Shown piece after piece: positions 1 to 12,134 of a stretch of 64,000 nucleotides of DNA (its first letter is position 1; every line of letters starts with the position of its first letter). Position numbers and translations under genes: made by a program. The notes beneath the pieces are model-generated. The model ran no database searches, had not been told where the DNA came from, and saw nothing but the letters and a program-made list of their open reading frames with translations. Source of the DNA: Dinochytrium kinnereticum (lineage: Eukaryota > Chytridiomycota > Chytridiomycetes > Chytridiales > Chytridiaceae). The stretch is from the NCBI GenBank assembly GCA_027604005.1, contig JADGJT010000063.1, forward strand, positions 1,393-65,392, given 5' to 3'.

Positions 1-46
1 AAAAAAAAAAAAAAAAAAAAAAAGGGAGAGAGAGAGAGAGAGAGAA
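1..46. repeat. Poly-A run followed by (GA)n microsatellite
   Basis: The window opens with 23 A, then a short G run and about ten GA dinucleotides. This is simple-sequence DNA. No element boundary or target-site duplication can be seen because the left side is cut off by the window edge. Confidence 0.9.
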
Positions 47-450
47 AGGAAAGGGGGAGCAAGATTCGGTGTGAAGGGCCGAATATAGTAAGGGAGGCTT
101 GATTCCATAAAGAAGATAAACAGATGGCGACAAGGTGTTGTTCATGAAAGTAAATAAAAACAAATGAATGGAAACTTCAAAAAACAGATGCATGGAAACT
201 TCAAATTGAAAGTCGGGATGAAACAAGCCGTTACAAATAGCAAGGAAATAAAAAGAGCGGCAAGGTCGTAATTATAGAAAGTAAAGAGAGGAGAGGAAAA
301 GGCGAGCGTACTCCACCTAATAATAAAAAAAAACAAAAAAAATAAAAAAAACACGGGGCAAAGGGTAGTAGGCAGGGAGTTTGCAGAGCCAAAGTCGCTA
401 AAGCAAAAGTCGTGCCAAATGTCAACCAATACCGATGGCACAGGTTGCGA
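47..450. other. A-rich gene-free left flank
   Basis: Purine-rich sequence with several A runs around 325-355. It lies downstream of the minus-strand gene that ends at 451 and probably holds its 3' UTR. I see no conserved coding signal on either strand. Confidence 0.5.
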
Positions 451-1749
451 TTATCTTATAGAAAGATCAGGCAAGATCGTCCCAACAAGCGTAGATTCAG
501 GATCTCGAGGAAGTGGCACACACTTCCGCCAATCCTCGTGCGTCCCAGCCTGAGAAACCTTTCGACCGCCATTCTCGGCAAGTAATGCAGTAACTATACA
601 ATCCAAGCCATTTATAGCCTCCTCCGACCTTCTCCGCCGACGCCCACGGCTAGGTTCAGCCATCATAGCATCAAACAGAGCCTCGCTCCATAACGGAGTA
701 GTCGCCGAAACGAAGTGATTTGAAGTCTCATCTCCTCCCTCATCATACAAAGGCATCCATGACTTTCGGCGGGTAAGGCGTCCGTAGGGTGAAATGCTCG
801 AGTTAAAGAAAAATCCCTGGCAGCGGGATGGTGACGCTGAAGCAGAGGCAGGCAGACTTGAGCCAGATGCCGTCGAAGCAGTCGAAGCCGTCGAAGCACT
901 ATCATCATCATCGTATCCATCACTTTCGCGATTTGGGAGGCCTCTCCTGCGAATAAATCGTACAGCGCCATCGTCCTGATCTTCCGGAACAAATAAAGGG
1001 TAAGAAAGGGGCCATTTTCCTTTCCGCAGCGACGGAGATGGTGTAGAGGGCTCGGAACCCACGCAAGTATCACTGTCATCTGTCTCTGATTCTGAGGATG
1101 TTACAGAGAGAGCATCGACTGGCTTCAGTGACATCTTGTGATCTCCTTTAGAACCAATTTCCTGCAGATCGGAAGCAAACACCGTCTTCGCTCTTCCCTC
1201 ATCAGTTCGAATAGTGCTTGGATCAGGTATATTCCTCTTGATTGTCGTACCCTCACGCACGTAACATCGAACATCCTTGAAGACAGACCACACCAGCTCC
1301 GCAAAAAAGGTGCCCAAGCAGCCAATAGCGAAAATAGCACATGTCAGGGCCTTGACCGTTTGAAATAGGCTCACAGAAATATCCGTAACATTGCTGAAGG
1401 CGCCTGTACCCTGGGGTCCACCAGGAGTCAGAAAGGACGAGGTATTTCCTTCTGCTGAAAAACCGTCTGAGGGGAATTGCCAAGAAAGAGGCGGAGAGGG
1501 TAGATTGCGGTGGAGTCCCTTCGCATCGTCAAAGAAAATGATTCCTGGAGGAGAGGCAGCAAAAAGATCCGAGATGGAAGTCACGGTCGCTTCCAAGGAG
1601 GCAGGGAGGATGCTGTATGCGTAGGCAACGACTGGTGATGAATAATAAATGCACCAGGAGGCTAGGATGAGCTCCAGAATCCTATCTAGAGGAAAGCTCT
1701 CCCCGTAGTAGGTCGGGATCAGGTCCTCAGCGGTGTATGCGATTGACAT
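451..1749 (-). CDS. Hypothetical membrane protein, two hydrophobic segments, Ser/Asp-rich C-terminal half
   Basis: I do not recognise this protein. It is an uninterrupted frame of 432 residues. I start it at the ATG at 1749 rather than farther upstream because the sequence from there (MSIAYTAEDL) runs straight into the first hydrophobic stretch. Segment one is about residues 22-55 and segment two about 130-155. The region between them has several N-x-S/T sites (NTS, NVT), so it may be lumenal or extracellular. The C-terminal half is hydrophilic, with SSSESETDD-like acidic serine clusters, a triple SAST/ASTAS repeat and an RGRRRRR basic cluster, which suggests a phosphorylated cytosolic tail. 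Its nearest neighbour, the GUCD1-like gene, is on the same strand about 1.1 kb upstream. Length and codon continuity support a real gene; function is unknown. Confidence 0.6.
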   Translation of the reverse strand: MSIAYTAEDLIPTYYGESFPLDRILELILASWCIYYSSPVVAYAYSILPASLEATVTSISDLFAASPPGIIFFDDAKGLHRNLPSPPLSWQFPSDGFSAEGNTSSFLTPGGPQGTGAFSNVTDISVSLFQTVKALTCAIFAIGCLGTFFAELVWSVFKDVRCYVREGTTIKRNIPDPSTIRTDEGRAKTVFASDLQEIGSKGDHKMSLKPVDALSVTSSESETDDSDTCVGSEPSTPSPSLRKGKWPLSYPLFVPEDQDDGAVRFIRRRGLPNRESDGYDDDDSASTASTASTASGSSLPASASASPSRCQGFFFNSSISPYGRLTRRKSWMPLYDEGGDETSNHFVSATTPLWSEALFDAMMAEPSRGRRRRRSEEAINGLDCIVTALLAENGGRKVSQAGTHEDWRKCVPLPRDPESTLVGTILPDLSIR

Positions 1750-2898
1750 GGTTGGTGGAGAACCGTTTGTAGTGAAGACTCCTTTGAGCGTGCAAGTTGA
1801 AGTGTGGTGTGCAATCCGCAGAGCGCCAATGTCGGAGGAAGCCTGACGGAGCACCGAGTGGGGGACGATGTTTCTGGCACACAGGAGGTGGAGTGCAGAA
1901 GCTCGCTTTTAGCGGGTCGATCGGATGCAATCGCTGCGCCAGACGGGTGAGGGGAAGGGTCTGCAGAAGGAAAAAGTCCAAAGGGATGCAACTTTGTGAG
2001 ACCCTAGAGTCTGCATGTTCGGACACAGAAACATGTGCATGCAGAGGACGCGTCAACCCGCGTCCGCCCTACAGGCCAAGCGCGCGACCTGCTTTTGCGG
2101 CATCCCCGTGCATCAGGACATTTCACACCCGCTGCGTTGCCTCGCTGCTGGAGGGGTCCTGCCGAACGTGTTTTTGACGCGAAAACCAACTTTTGGTCCC
2201 TTCGGCTTTCCAGGCTTGCTTCCCTACGGCTTCCCTTCATCACACTGCTCATTCAGCTACACGCCATAGTATCGCAAAGGCTGACCTGCAGCGGTCAATT
2301 CACACAGAAGCGGAAACATTTTCTTTTTTTACTTATATTATTTTTTTATTTTTAAGTACGCATTTAGAAGGGAAAAATAAGGACACCTCTCTTTGATACA
2401 AACAACGGTCGATAACGCTCAGTAACCGGTGAGTCGTGAATTTCCTTCGGTTAAGAGGGATTCATTCTTAAAACAACACAACAATTGAGGCCTTGTGGAA
2501 GATGACCGACTATTTTAAGGAAATACAGGATAATAATAAGAGCTGGGGTGGGGGCCCAAATAACTTTGGGCTCATATCTTCATATCCCAATGCCGTAAAC
2601 AGTACGATGCATGTAGTAAATGCAAAAATGTCTACAGAAATAAATTGCTCCTGGAAAGGTGAAAGAAGGCGGCAGTGGTGTATAATAAATATATATTGCA
2701 TTTCTGCCTTTGAATGTGATGGAAAAAAGTAACAACAACGGTGGGAACCAAAAAAAGGAAGAGAAAGACAAATGCAAAAACTAAGATAAAAATGAAACTT
2801 CGGATATAAACGATGTTGGAGCAATGATGGCAAGGAGTAACTCTACAGGTATGAAAAAAGAAACAGAAAACAATACATATAACGCAAAAAAATCATCA
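1750..2898. other. Intergenic region, no supported gene
   Basis: About 1.15 kb between two minus-strand genes. The first 500 bases are GC-rich and open in several frames, but none of the translations shows a domain or a consistent start. The rest is AT-rich. It probably contains the promoter of the 451-1749 gene and the 3' UTR of the GUCD1-like gene. Confidence 0.4.
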
Positions 2899-5489
2899 TC
2901 ACCTCACCCTCACAACTATAGCATCATGATCTGTCCCAGGCGAACCCCTCGCCGCATCCAGAACCCCTGCATCAACAAAGCACATTCCCTCCTCAACCCC
3001 GGGATCCCTAAACAAAAACCCATCTGACGCCGCATCATATCCAACGAGGAGTACATAATGGCCAATAAACTCTTCCTGCTCTAAAGCCGCCGATCCCCTC
3101 CTCCCCCGAGAAATAGTACCTGATGCAGCGCGAGTCGGCCCGGGGGCTTGCGTAGCGAGGTGGGTAGAACTGGGCCCGCGGTGTGTCATATGCCAGGGAG
3201 AATTTGTGTTAGGCTTTTGAGGAGACCGCGATGATCTTCGGGAAGTAGGGGCAGTGCGGCGGGGGCTAGAGCTTGTGGAGTTTGCCGCAGAGTCTCGGTG
3301 GTAAGGATGCACGGTTGTGTCCATAGGTGAAGACCGCATCACTCCAGTATCCTTACTTACTGTGGCATTATGGGAGTTTGCGCAAGAAGAGGAAGTATAC
3401 ATCCAAGAAAACGGATGCCAAAACCCGCTTGCCTGTTTTACCCCCACAGGAGTGCCGGCAGCATTAACCTCTCCAGCATCCACCTCTATTGGCTCACATT
3501 TTGCCTCTTCCGCCGCCACCGTCGAAGACTGTGTAAATATTCCACCTAAGATTGGAGTCAGCAGTCGCTGCTTCGAGGGCGACGTTCCAACTAATGGTCC
3601 TGGCGTAGCCGACCCCCGACCATCCGAAGCGTCCGACGCCTTAGACCCACGTCGTTCTAGGGGAGACTGTGAGGGTGAGGAGACCGATTCGAGAATTCCG
3701 GGGAGACCGAGTGGAGTGGGAGGGGACTCTTGTGGTAATCGTGTACTAGCAGCGCTAAAGGGGGATACGTTGGAAGGTACAGGCAGGGCAGAGTCGGGGA
3801 TGGACACCTTCGAGGGATTGGTTGAAGAGAAAACGGTTGAAGCAGACTAACCATTTCAAATTATTTTGGAGGTCATGAATAAAGGAAAGACAAAGTTAGA
3901 TTAAAAATAGTTTTTAAACTATATGCTGAGAGGGAGGACCTTTAAAAGAAGAATGAAAACAAAGACATACGTTTAATTCCTTCCCTGCACCGAGCCAACT
4001 AAATAAAGACCCTAGTAGACCCCCCTCAGACCCTTCACCGCCGTCAGTAACCGTTGCTTGAACATTGGGCTACAATACAAAAGTCAATCAGAAAAGGCCT
4101 GAAAGTGCAGATAAAATCGAACCTCTACAATCTTTCCATCCAAATCTTCAAGCAGCGGTGTGGTCTCATGGATACCATCTGCGGCGACATGCCTCCTTAC
4201 CCTGCCGACCCCCATTGGCGCCCCGTCGCCCCTAGTAGTCCCGTAACTCGGGGAGTGATCCATTTGTGGCGCAGGCGCATTTGGATCGCCACTACCGCCT
4301 GCCTCCAAATCTCCAAAAGATTCGTCGTCGCTTGTAGAATGGGAAGTAGAGGCATGCTTGGGAAGACACCATCGAAATGGATTACGGAACGCTTCATTCA
4401 TGCATCCGATGTTGCAAGTTTTTCGCGATGAAGTGGAATGGCGACTCTTCGGCTGGGCAATCGCTGACGTTCGTTGTTGTGATGGTGGGATCAAAGGTTG
4501 AATCGGATGTGGTGGTAGAAGGTATTTTGAGTAATACGTCCTATAGTCATCGGCTGTTCCCGCAATAGTGCTTGACAACGATGATGAAGCCAAAGAGAAT
4601 GAATCCCTTCTTCCAGCCTTGCCCGTAGTGCAAGTCATGGCGCTGTTGCCCGAGGTCTGCCGATTGTGACGGTGATGCGATGTGTGCGATTTCGGGCAGA
4701 TTCGACATTTCAGCCGCGAGAGGTTGACGAGAATGAGGATGGCGTACTGCTCAGAAAGGAGGAATCTCCTCATGTCCTCCATCGAGAGAACCATGGGTAC
4801 TATCCTCACGCCAAAGTCCTGTGCATCGGCAAAAAGCGAGTGGATCCTCCGCCGATCGTTGCCGATCGAATCACGGTCAAAGTGGTGTTTGGAGGCGTAC
4901 TGCAGGTTAACCCCAATGTAGGATGTATAGAATGCTGTTGTTAGAGAAATGAGCATTAGAAGTTTACGGATTAATGAATGGAGTCATCGGGAAGACGAGT
5001 TTCAAAATGTGCTGTAAACCGTTGGCGGGTGACGAAGCATTGGGGATGCGCCGATATTGCAGATTCTCTTTCCTTTAACATCAAGATAAACCTCTGTTTA
5101 TCATGGGAACAGATATTGTTTCCGCGACCCAAGGATTCCATGAGGCACAGCCATATTAAGGGGATGTCAAGGCACTCACTGAAGTCATCGAGGCCAAAAT
5201 GGCGCATGATGTATGCGAGATCAATGGTCCAAACAGATTCGCAGGAGCCAGATGCCGCAAGTATGGTCCTAAGTGAAAGGGGATTCGTTTTACTGGGGTC
5301 GTCGGGAGCAAGGCCAGAATGAAAGGCTCCAGCAAGAACCATTGACAAGCATGCCAGGCCGCAGTCCCAGTGGTCCAGCTGGGTGACATGCGGCACCGAG
5401 TGCGCCAGTCGCGGGAGGACGAGCGGAAGCCTGCTGCTGCCTGTGCGGTTGTAAGTGGGGCCAGCTGCTGAATGGGTTTGGTAGGGCAT
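2899..5489 (-). CDS. GUCD1: GUCD1-like protein (C39-peptidase-like fold) with a very large central insertion
   Basis: Three exons read 5489-5180, 4934-4129 and 3846-2899, giving about 687 residues in one frame; the end of exon 2 is the least certain limit. The N-terminal part carries THVTQLDHWDCGLAC-type sequence (VPHVTQLDHWDCGLACLSM) and SVWTIDLAYIMRHFG, then TSYIGVN and the DRRRIHSLF segment. The C-terminal part carries GHYVLLVGYDAASDGFLFRD and DHDAIVV. These are the hallmark blocks of the guanylylate-cyclase-domain family (PF09778), whose fold resembles papain-like C39 peptidases; the candidate Cys (WDCG), His (GHYV) and Asp (FRDP) are all present. The family is normally about 240 residues. 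Here roughly 430 low-complexity Ser/Pro/Thr-rich residues separate the two halves of the domain. Despite the family name, cyclase activity should not be assumed. It is divergently arranged with OST48. Confidence 0.8.
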
Positions 5490-6264
5490 TGGGTGGCCAG
5501 CTCCGAAGCAATTGGAAATTTGAGGTCTTGAAGATCAGCTGAGTACGGCTCCACGGTCAAGGCCCTTGTGCTGACTTTATTATTGACGACGAAGGAAATC
5601 ACCTCATAGCAGAGGGACGAGTTTCAGGAGTGGTAAGAAAGCTGCTCTGCTGCTGAAGGGAGGCCCAGGGGAGCTGCCGGGCAGTACTGGCAGGCAGGCA
5701 GGCAGGCAGGCGCGAAAAAGAACAAGGGTCGATTTGATTTGAAGTAGAAATAGACAAGTCTGGCTCCAACACTTTCTTGTTTTTAAGGCCCAATCTTTCT
5801 GGTCGGCATGATGATGATAACGGTAGCGATGATGCCTGATGGCAGATGAACGGCCAGCCCGGTGCTGGCAAAGACCGAGGACAGTAAGCCTGGGTTTGCA
5901 TTTGCGGATATGAATGAAGAAGAATAACGATTTTGGGAATTGGGCACATTCTGCAGGTTATCTTCCATTTGCATAAACATCGATGCTGGATGCAGAGGTA
6001 TGGATGTGGAAAGGTCGTTTCAGTGAGGACAGCAATTGGGTGCGGCACCAAGGGAGGGTGCCGCCTGCTTGCCTCGCAAAAAAAAGACCAAGTGTATCTC
6101 TTCGCCTTGCCCTGTCTGAAGCAAAAGGGTTATTTACTGATGGCCTGAAGCGATGTCCGGTGGCCTGGGGAACATCCAATCCTCCTCTGCTTGTGGGCAG
6201 CTCATTCTCCGTACAATAAAAATTCTCGGATTGAATTTTTTAAAAAAGAAAAGTGCAATTCAAT
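5490..6264. promoter_or_regulatory. Divergent intergenic region between GUCD1-like gene and OST48
   Basis: 775 bases between two start codons on opposite strands, so it must hold both promoters. No clear TATA box is seen. It includes a (GGCA)n tract. Small frames on both strands here show no domain or splice logic and are not called. Confidence 0.5.
5689..5711. repeat. (GGCA)n tetranucleotide microsatellite
   Basis: About five and a half perfect tandem GGCA units in the divergent region upstream of OST48. Confidence 0.9.
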
Positions 6265-8025
6265 ATGGCCTCGTCGTCTTTGCCGTCGCCAGCACCGCTT
6301 CCATCCGTTCTTCGCATATTGACCCTAGTCCTCTTCTGCCTCGCGACATGCTTTCCGCTGGTAATCGCGAAATCTGCCACGGGAGCACGGACGCTGGTGG
6401 TGCTGAACTCTGCTGAGGAGGAGTCAAAGTACTCAACCTTCTTGGGCTCCTTGAGGGCACGAGGCTTTGATCTTATCCTTACCTCGGCCGCTGACAAGAA
6501 TGCGCTTGTCAAGTACGAGGAGAGGATATACGACAACCTGCTGGTTTTGGCTCATTCCGCGGCATGTGAGTTATCTTATGCTGTGTTTGTTTGTGTCGAT
6601 GTTCGATATCCTGACTGCCATAGAAAAACTTTGAATGCACATACTTTTTATTTATTGAACCAATTCTTCTCACGGATGCCTTCTCGTACTCTAACTGTCG
6701 CGAACTAACTGTAAATTCCAATAGCTCTTGGAGGGATTACCCCTGCGGCCGTTGTCGACTTTCAAAAGCGAGGCGGCAATGTCTTGGTCGCTGGCTCGTC
6801 CAGCGTCTCAGAGACCATCCGTGATATCGCCGTCGAGTACTCTGTCGAGTTTGATGAAAAGTCCTTTGTCGTTCAGGACGACTTTTCCCACCTTGACAAC
6901 GACCCCACCCTCGTTCTCACCTCTCGCTTCGTAGGACCCGCTGGGGCCATTTCAGAGCAGGTGAAGCAAGGGAAGCCTGTTATTTACCGTGGGAATGGCG
7001 CGAGATTGACTGGGAGGAACAAACTCGCCACAACTTTCTTGTCAGGAACCGCTACGAGCTTCTCTTGGCCCATTGGGTCCAAGAAGCCTTTGGATAAGTT
7101 TGCTATCGTTGGATCTGGACTCTCGCTTGTCTCTGCTCTTCAGACGAGGGGAAATGCCAGGATTGTGTTTTCTGGGAGCGCAGATATCTTTTCCGATGAG
7201 CTTTTGAATAAGAAGCTTGCTGAGTAAGTTGCTTCTTCCTTCTCTTGATAAACATATTTTGTATAGTTGAAACACTCCTCTCTTTGACCTTTTATTATCA
7301 TCATCTCTATATTATTCCAGCCGTCTTTCCTGATTTTTCTCAATATTTATCGATATTATAGCGGATCGAGCAATGGAAACTTTGCTTTCATAACCGACGT
7401 GTCCAAATGGGTGTTCCAGGAAAAGGGTGTTTTGAAGATCAAGAGCACCAGCCATCACCGTGAGAACGAGGACAGGCAGCACGGGGCCTACAGGATTAAG
7501 GATGATATGGTGCGTTGGGCTGGATTATTCTATCCTTTCAATCGTCTCTTTTCAAAAGTTGTGATTGAGTATGCTTTATCTTCTTCCGATCCCCCGTAGG
7601 TTTTCCGTATCGAAATCTCCGAGTACAACGAAAACTCTTGGCGCCCCTTCCAGGCGACGGACATTCAATTTGAGGCCGTAATGCTGGACCCTTACGTCCG
7701 TGCCAACCTCACTCAAGCTGGTACATCTTCCGACGCTGGCATCTTTGAGGTTCGCTTCCGCCTTCCCGACGTCTACGGTGTCTTCACCTTCAAGGTGGAT
7801 TACCGTAGGCACGGTTACTCATGGATCGAATCAAAGGAGACTGTCGCCGTTCACCCTTTTAGGCACAACGAATACCCCCGATTCTTGACCCCAGCTTTTC
7901 CTTACTATGTCAATAGTTTCAGCATGATACTTGCGTTTTTTGCGTTGAGCGTTGTGGTTCTTTATCACTCTGCAGGACAGGGGAAGGTGGCTGGGAAGGG
8001 CAAGGAGAAGGAGAAGGTTGCATAA
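6265..8025 (+). CDS. WBP1: Oligosaccharyltransferase 48-kDa subunit (OST48/Wbp1)
   Basis: Subunit of the ER oligosaccharyltransferase complex that moves the dolichol-linked glycan to Asn in N-x-S/T sites. Four exons, 6265-6565, 6725-7223, 7362-7509 and 7600-8025, join in frame to 457 residues, close to the usual family length. Residues 1-35 form a hydrophobic signal sequence. The start of the mature part reads RTLVVLNSAEEESKYSTF, and exon 2 continues AASLGGITPAAVVDF after splicing. The C-terminal region has the family block RLPDVYGVFTFKVDYRRHGY and then RFLTPAFPYYVNSF, followed by one membrane helix (about 415-440) and a Lys-rich cytosolic tail ending KEKEKVA, consistent with ER retention. 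The ATG at 6265 is the first in frame before the signal peptide. Confidence 0.95.
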
Positions 8026-9735
8026 AGGAATGAAATTCCCTCTTTTTATTTTGGCCTCCTTTTGCAATGGGGAGAGGTTTGCTGTTGGGTTTAGGTTATT
8101 TTTGTTTGTGCTTTTCTCATTGTGATGATAGGTTGTCTGTTAAGCCACGGCGCCTAGTATCCCTAATACACCCGAAGGCTCTTTCTTAACGTTTTCTCAT
8201 CCCTCTGTTTTTGTTCGAAACTGCAAAACCTTCGCCACGTCCAGTCCTTTTTAGGGAACTTTCTCGAGCGCACATAACAAGCCTTTCTCAAAGACGGAAG
8301 GGCAATAGGATGTAGTTAGGCAAAAATCAGTGTTTTAATTTCTGCATTCACCCAACGAAGTGACAAAGACTTGACGAACCAGAAAAAGTCACTCGCTTAA
8401 ATCAAATAACGGGATGGTCCAATTATAAACCTGGTGATGTGGATAGAAAGAGCATTTTCCCAAAAGACTCGATATCACAGCTTTCAAAGCATGATCTCCA
8501 TTCGTTAACTCTGTAGATATACTTAAGTACTACTTATGCACAAATTATAAAACCACAGTACATCGCGGTGGAGAGTATCAACCAGGATATATTTACACAG
8601 ACCAGAGGGAGGGAGGAGAGTGGAAAGGATAATTATTGTGAAAACCCCTCAGTGATACGTACGAGATGTTCTCTCTATGTACAAAGTACAAAGGATTGCT
8701 ACTGCTTTCACCCGTCCATCCGACGACGTCTGGGCCACGGTAACAACGATGGGACTATGAAAGCGATTGGTTGGGTTTTCTAATTCACTTACAATAATAA
8801 ACCATCTTGCGCCATTGTCATGTTGCGGGTGAGGGTTGTTTGGGTCGAACCATTTCGGGTGACTATTGAGCACGGCTTCTCACCTGCTTGCTGCGTTGTT
8901 TCGACGAAGAAGAATACATTCTTTCAGAGCATATCCAACGGTGATGCAAACAACAACAAGCACAGTTTGCAGCAGGAACTTTGCGGTACAACAAATCCTT
9001 TTTCTCTCCGACCTTGTCAACCATCCCCTTTTTTTTTTTTTGGCTCACATTACCTTTCGTTTAAAGTACATGCTGGTATCTTCTCATTCGCTCCGTTTAT
9101 TACTACGTAACGTTGTTTTTTGTGACATAGCATTCATTGACTGGGAAGGATCACGTAAGGTAGAGGGATCTTTAAATTGGGCTTTTGGCCGATTTAATTA
9201 TTTGGGTCAGAGCCATAAAAATGTGTGGTGAATCCTTCTCCTCTTCGCGACGATTCATACATGTCCAACCCAACATGCATGCGAGGCATGTATTAGACAA
9301 GTGAAGACTCTGAGAAACGCATCTCAACTACAGTAGTCGCTTCCAACGATGTATACGCTTGACTTGCGAGCACTTTTCGTGCGGTGGGTGACTTGATTCG
9401 TACATGGAGCACCCTCAACTGCATGGCATGGCGAAAGTCATATGGTGAAGGTACTGGTCCTAGCCCTTTGTGCGATTTCTGATAGCCTAACGGCTTGCCC
9501 CCCATCCTTTGAACCTTCACAGTCGCGTGATTCTTTCACTTTCAGGCATTTAACCAGGCTTTATTTGTTTAAAAGACACCCAGATAACTTGGGACAGAAT
9601 TGAAAGAGTCAGTCCTCGTAATAATGCGAGAAGGATGTATCAACACATGAGATAAACGATCAAAACAGGAGAGAGATTCAACGTATTAACATAGGAGGCC
9701 GACCGAACTACAAATCTAAGGTATGAATGCACATC
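8026..9735. other. Long intergenic region, no supported gene
   Basis: 1.7 kb between the 3' ends of OST48 (+) and the first CBM21 gene (-). It contains a run of 13 T at 9029-9041 and AT-rich stretches. Short frames on both strands show no domain, signal peptide or splice pattern. I looked for a tRNA-like T-loop (GGTTCRANNC) and found none with a matching acceptor. Confidence 0.4.
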
Positions 9736-11078
9736 CTAGTTGATGACGGAGAACGGCAAGCTCAACTTGAAAACCTCTGGACCGTTCTCCTCAGCAGGAA
9801 CAGAAACATCCAAAACATGTTTAACGCCAGAGTCAAGAGTGGTAGTGTTAATGTTGTAGTATAGCCAGAACGAAGGCTCGAAAGCAGAAAACTCTCCCCC
9901 GTCAACGCGTCCCTTCGGCACTCCGAGAGGCAGGTCAGTGTTGAAGTAGAACGGCACCCGAGCGATTCCCGTGAGTGGGGTCTCAAATATAGTTGAGTTG
10001 TAGTTCACCGTGTAAGTCGGGCGAAGCTTCTTTTGATAGTTTTTGGAGTCGTTGTTGATCCAATAGGAGATAGTGGAGGGCTTGTATTGAATCGCGTAAG
10101 AGACGGAGATGGGGAGGTCGGTTTTAGCTGGGGTAACGGGGAACTTCCAGCTCCAGGTATCATTCGACGCAGTTGGGACCGCTGGAGAGTCGGTGAAGGT
10201 TTCCCACTGGCATTTCATAATTGAAAGATGCGATTTGAAAGTCAATCAATTGAGGTCAGGTGGGAAGAATTCGGCTTTACCCAGACTTACGTCGTTGATA
10301 GTCCATCTAATCTTGAGGGATCCAGGCTGGTAGTCAGCAATACGATTGGCAGAGTAGGTGCGGACTGACCCTTCGAGATTGATCTGGTCTGACGCAGCAT
10401 CGAGGCTTACACTGTCTCGGAGGAAAGTGATAGGAGCTTGAGGGACGGCATTTTTGTCTGTTTAATCGCGTTAGAATACAGTGCATCATTGATTTTCTTA
10501 AGAAACGCATGAACGTACAGATGTAATAGTTGTTGCGGGGATCCCAGACTCGTCCGTCCTTGTTGTAGGAAACAAAACCGGCAACTTCGTTCTCGCGATC
10601 ACCTTCATACGACCAGAAACTGCCTCGGTACAGCTGTATAAAAGCGAAACGAATGAAATTGAGATTAGCCTATAAAGGAGGTAGCAGCTTTCGGTACTTA
10701 CCGAAACAGTCCATAACTCATAATCATTATCAAGAGGCTGCGTATAGGTGGCAAGCGCCTCACTGTAGGTCGCCCAGCTATCGTTGGTGTATCGGATTCC
10801 AACTTCCTATGGAGCACGAAACATTACTTATCGCAATCTCTGGACTAGGAACAATTGAATCTTACCTTCTCGAAAGCCTTATTCTTGACCGCCAGCAAAA
10901 CTTTGAAGTTGTAATCAAACTGCTTGCTCCCAAACTTGGTCGCGAAAACCAACCTCTCAGTGTGAGAAGTGTTGACAACAGAGACGTCCGAAGTGCCATA
11001 GGGAAAGTCATAGGCAGCGGTGCTCGTCGCTGCCGATACGAGCAGAAGAATGGCAGATGAGATTATACTGATGAACAT
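9736..11078 (-). CDS. Secreted tandem CBM21-like protein (paralogue A)
   Basis: Predicted extracellular starch/glycogen-binding protein without a visible catalytic domain. Exon 1 starts at the ATG at 11078 with a signal peptide (MFISIISSAILLLVSAATST). After splicing, module one reads LLAVKNKAFEK then EVGIRYTNDSWATYSEALA, and ends with VWDPRNNYYI. Module two reads IRWTINDW, then NDTWSW and YWINNDSKNYQKK. These are CBM21 (PF03370) signatures: VKNxxFEKxVxVRYTxDxW and WxNNxxxNY. The C-terminal 100 residues (to PEVFKLSLPFSVIN) are shared with the two neighbouring paralogues. Five exons with standard donors; exon 1 is 11078-10866. It is divergent from paralogue B. Sugar-binding specificity is inferred from family, not shown. 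Confidence 0.8.
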
Positions 11079-11129
11079 TGCTGCGTTTTTGGAAGCCGTT
11101 CTACCCTCACTACGCGGCCTCGTTGATCA

Positions 11130-11137
11130 TTTTTATA
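11130..11137 (-). promoter_or_regulatory. TATA box of CBM21 paralogue A
   Basis: On the minus strand the sequence reads TATAAAAA about 59 bases before the start codon at 11078. Spacing and strand match the TATA boxes of the other two paralogues. Confidence 0.65.
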
Positions 11138-12126
11138 GGAGCCATGGCCCAGGGCAGGACTGATCTCGTGAAGACTGCGCGCTGTAGCCGTCACGAGGAA
11201 AAGGAAGGGATGCAAGACGAGGGAAGGGCTGCTAGCGCGCTTGTTCATAATTATGAGAAAGACAGCGATAAGACACGAAGAAACCCTGAGGAAAAAAAAC
11301 GAGAAAAAAAAAAATTCATAACAGAAAAAGGAGATGCGCATCCCATTCTGCTCCGCTCGTCTTTCTTGGTGATTCAAAATCTCCAGTGCGGGCTGCTGGA
11401 ATTTGCACGTAGTGTTGAGGTTCGACTCATGGAAATTGGTCAGAGGCTGTCCGCCCTGGCCACTCTATGTGGTTGACCATGACCCAGCCGTCGTCTTGCT
11501 AGTCAGCAGTTAAGCAGCTCAAGATCATTCGCTTTGATGTCTGGGCCAGGGGACGGAGGAGACAGCTACTGAAAAAATATAACATTGAAACAGCGCAATG
11601 ATGCTGTGCGTCTTCGTCGGTCGGGTTTGAGTGTGAAACTAGCTCGTTTCTATCGATCATGTCTTTCTGGCACTTGTGGATGCACCCCTGATAGCGGGAT
11701 TTTGCGTGATGTGACAAGAGTGGAGACTGGAGGATACAACATCAATAATAATGTATCAAACGCGTTCCTTTGTGGCAAGATGCAGAACTCTGATGGTTCT
11801 CTCAGCCTGCATCGATCATTCACTGCCGCTGGCTGGGGATATTATTTTCACTAGGTAGGGAGGGACCTTAGGGTACCTGAAGACAAACAGATCGATGCTG
11901 TGCGGCTGGCGACAGCCCATATTGGGTGGCTGTGGTACCAGATTGATTTCTGTACTTCTGTGTTCTCTGGTGTAAAAACCAGGTTAAAACGAGATGGTGC
12001 GATATTAAGAAAGATTGCTGGCCATTTAATGACAAATAATATTTACGTGGTGAGGAAGAACAAAAAAACACGCGTAACGAACCCTTGTTTTCCTCTTCTT
12101 AGTCTCCCTTATCGCCTGGAAAAAGT

Positions 12127-12134
12127 ATAAAAAC
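12127..12134 (+). promoter_or_regulatory. TATA box of CBM21 paralogue B
   Basis: TATAAAAA followed by a C-rich stretch, about 65-70 bases before the ATG at 12198. A pyrimidine-rich leader follows, as in many strongly expressed fungal genes. Confidence 0.7.

Noticed and set aside
2004..2400. Overlapping GC-rich open frames on both strands
   Set aside because: No domain, no signal peptide, inconsistent starts; openness is explained by base composition.
2899..5489. Guanylate cyclase working with CYR1
   Set aside because: The family name is historical; the sequence shows a C39-like Cys/His/Asp fold and no class III cyclase residues.
8026..9735. tRNA or other structured RNA gene
   Set aside because: No T-loop/acceptor combination could be paired; AT-rich sequence without visible cloverleaf.
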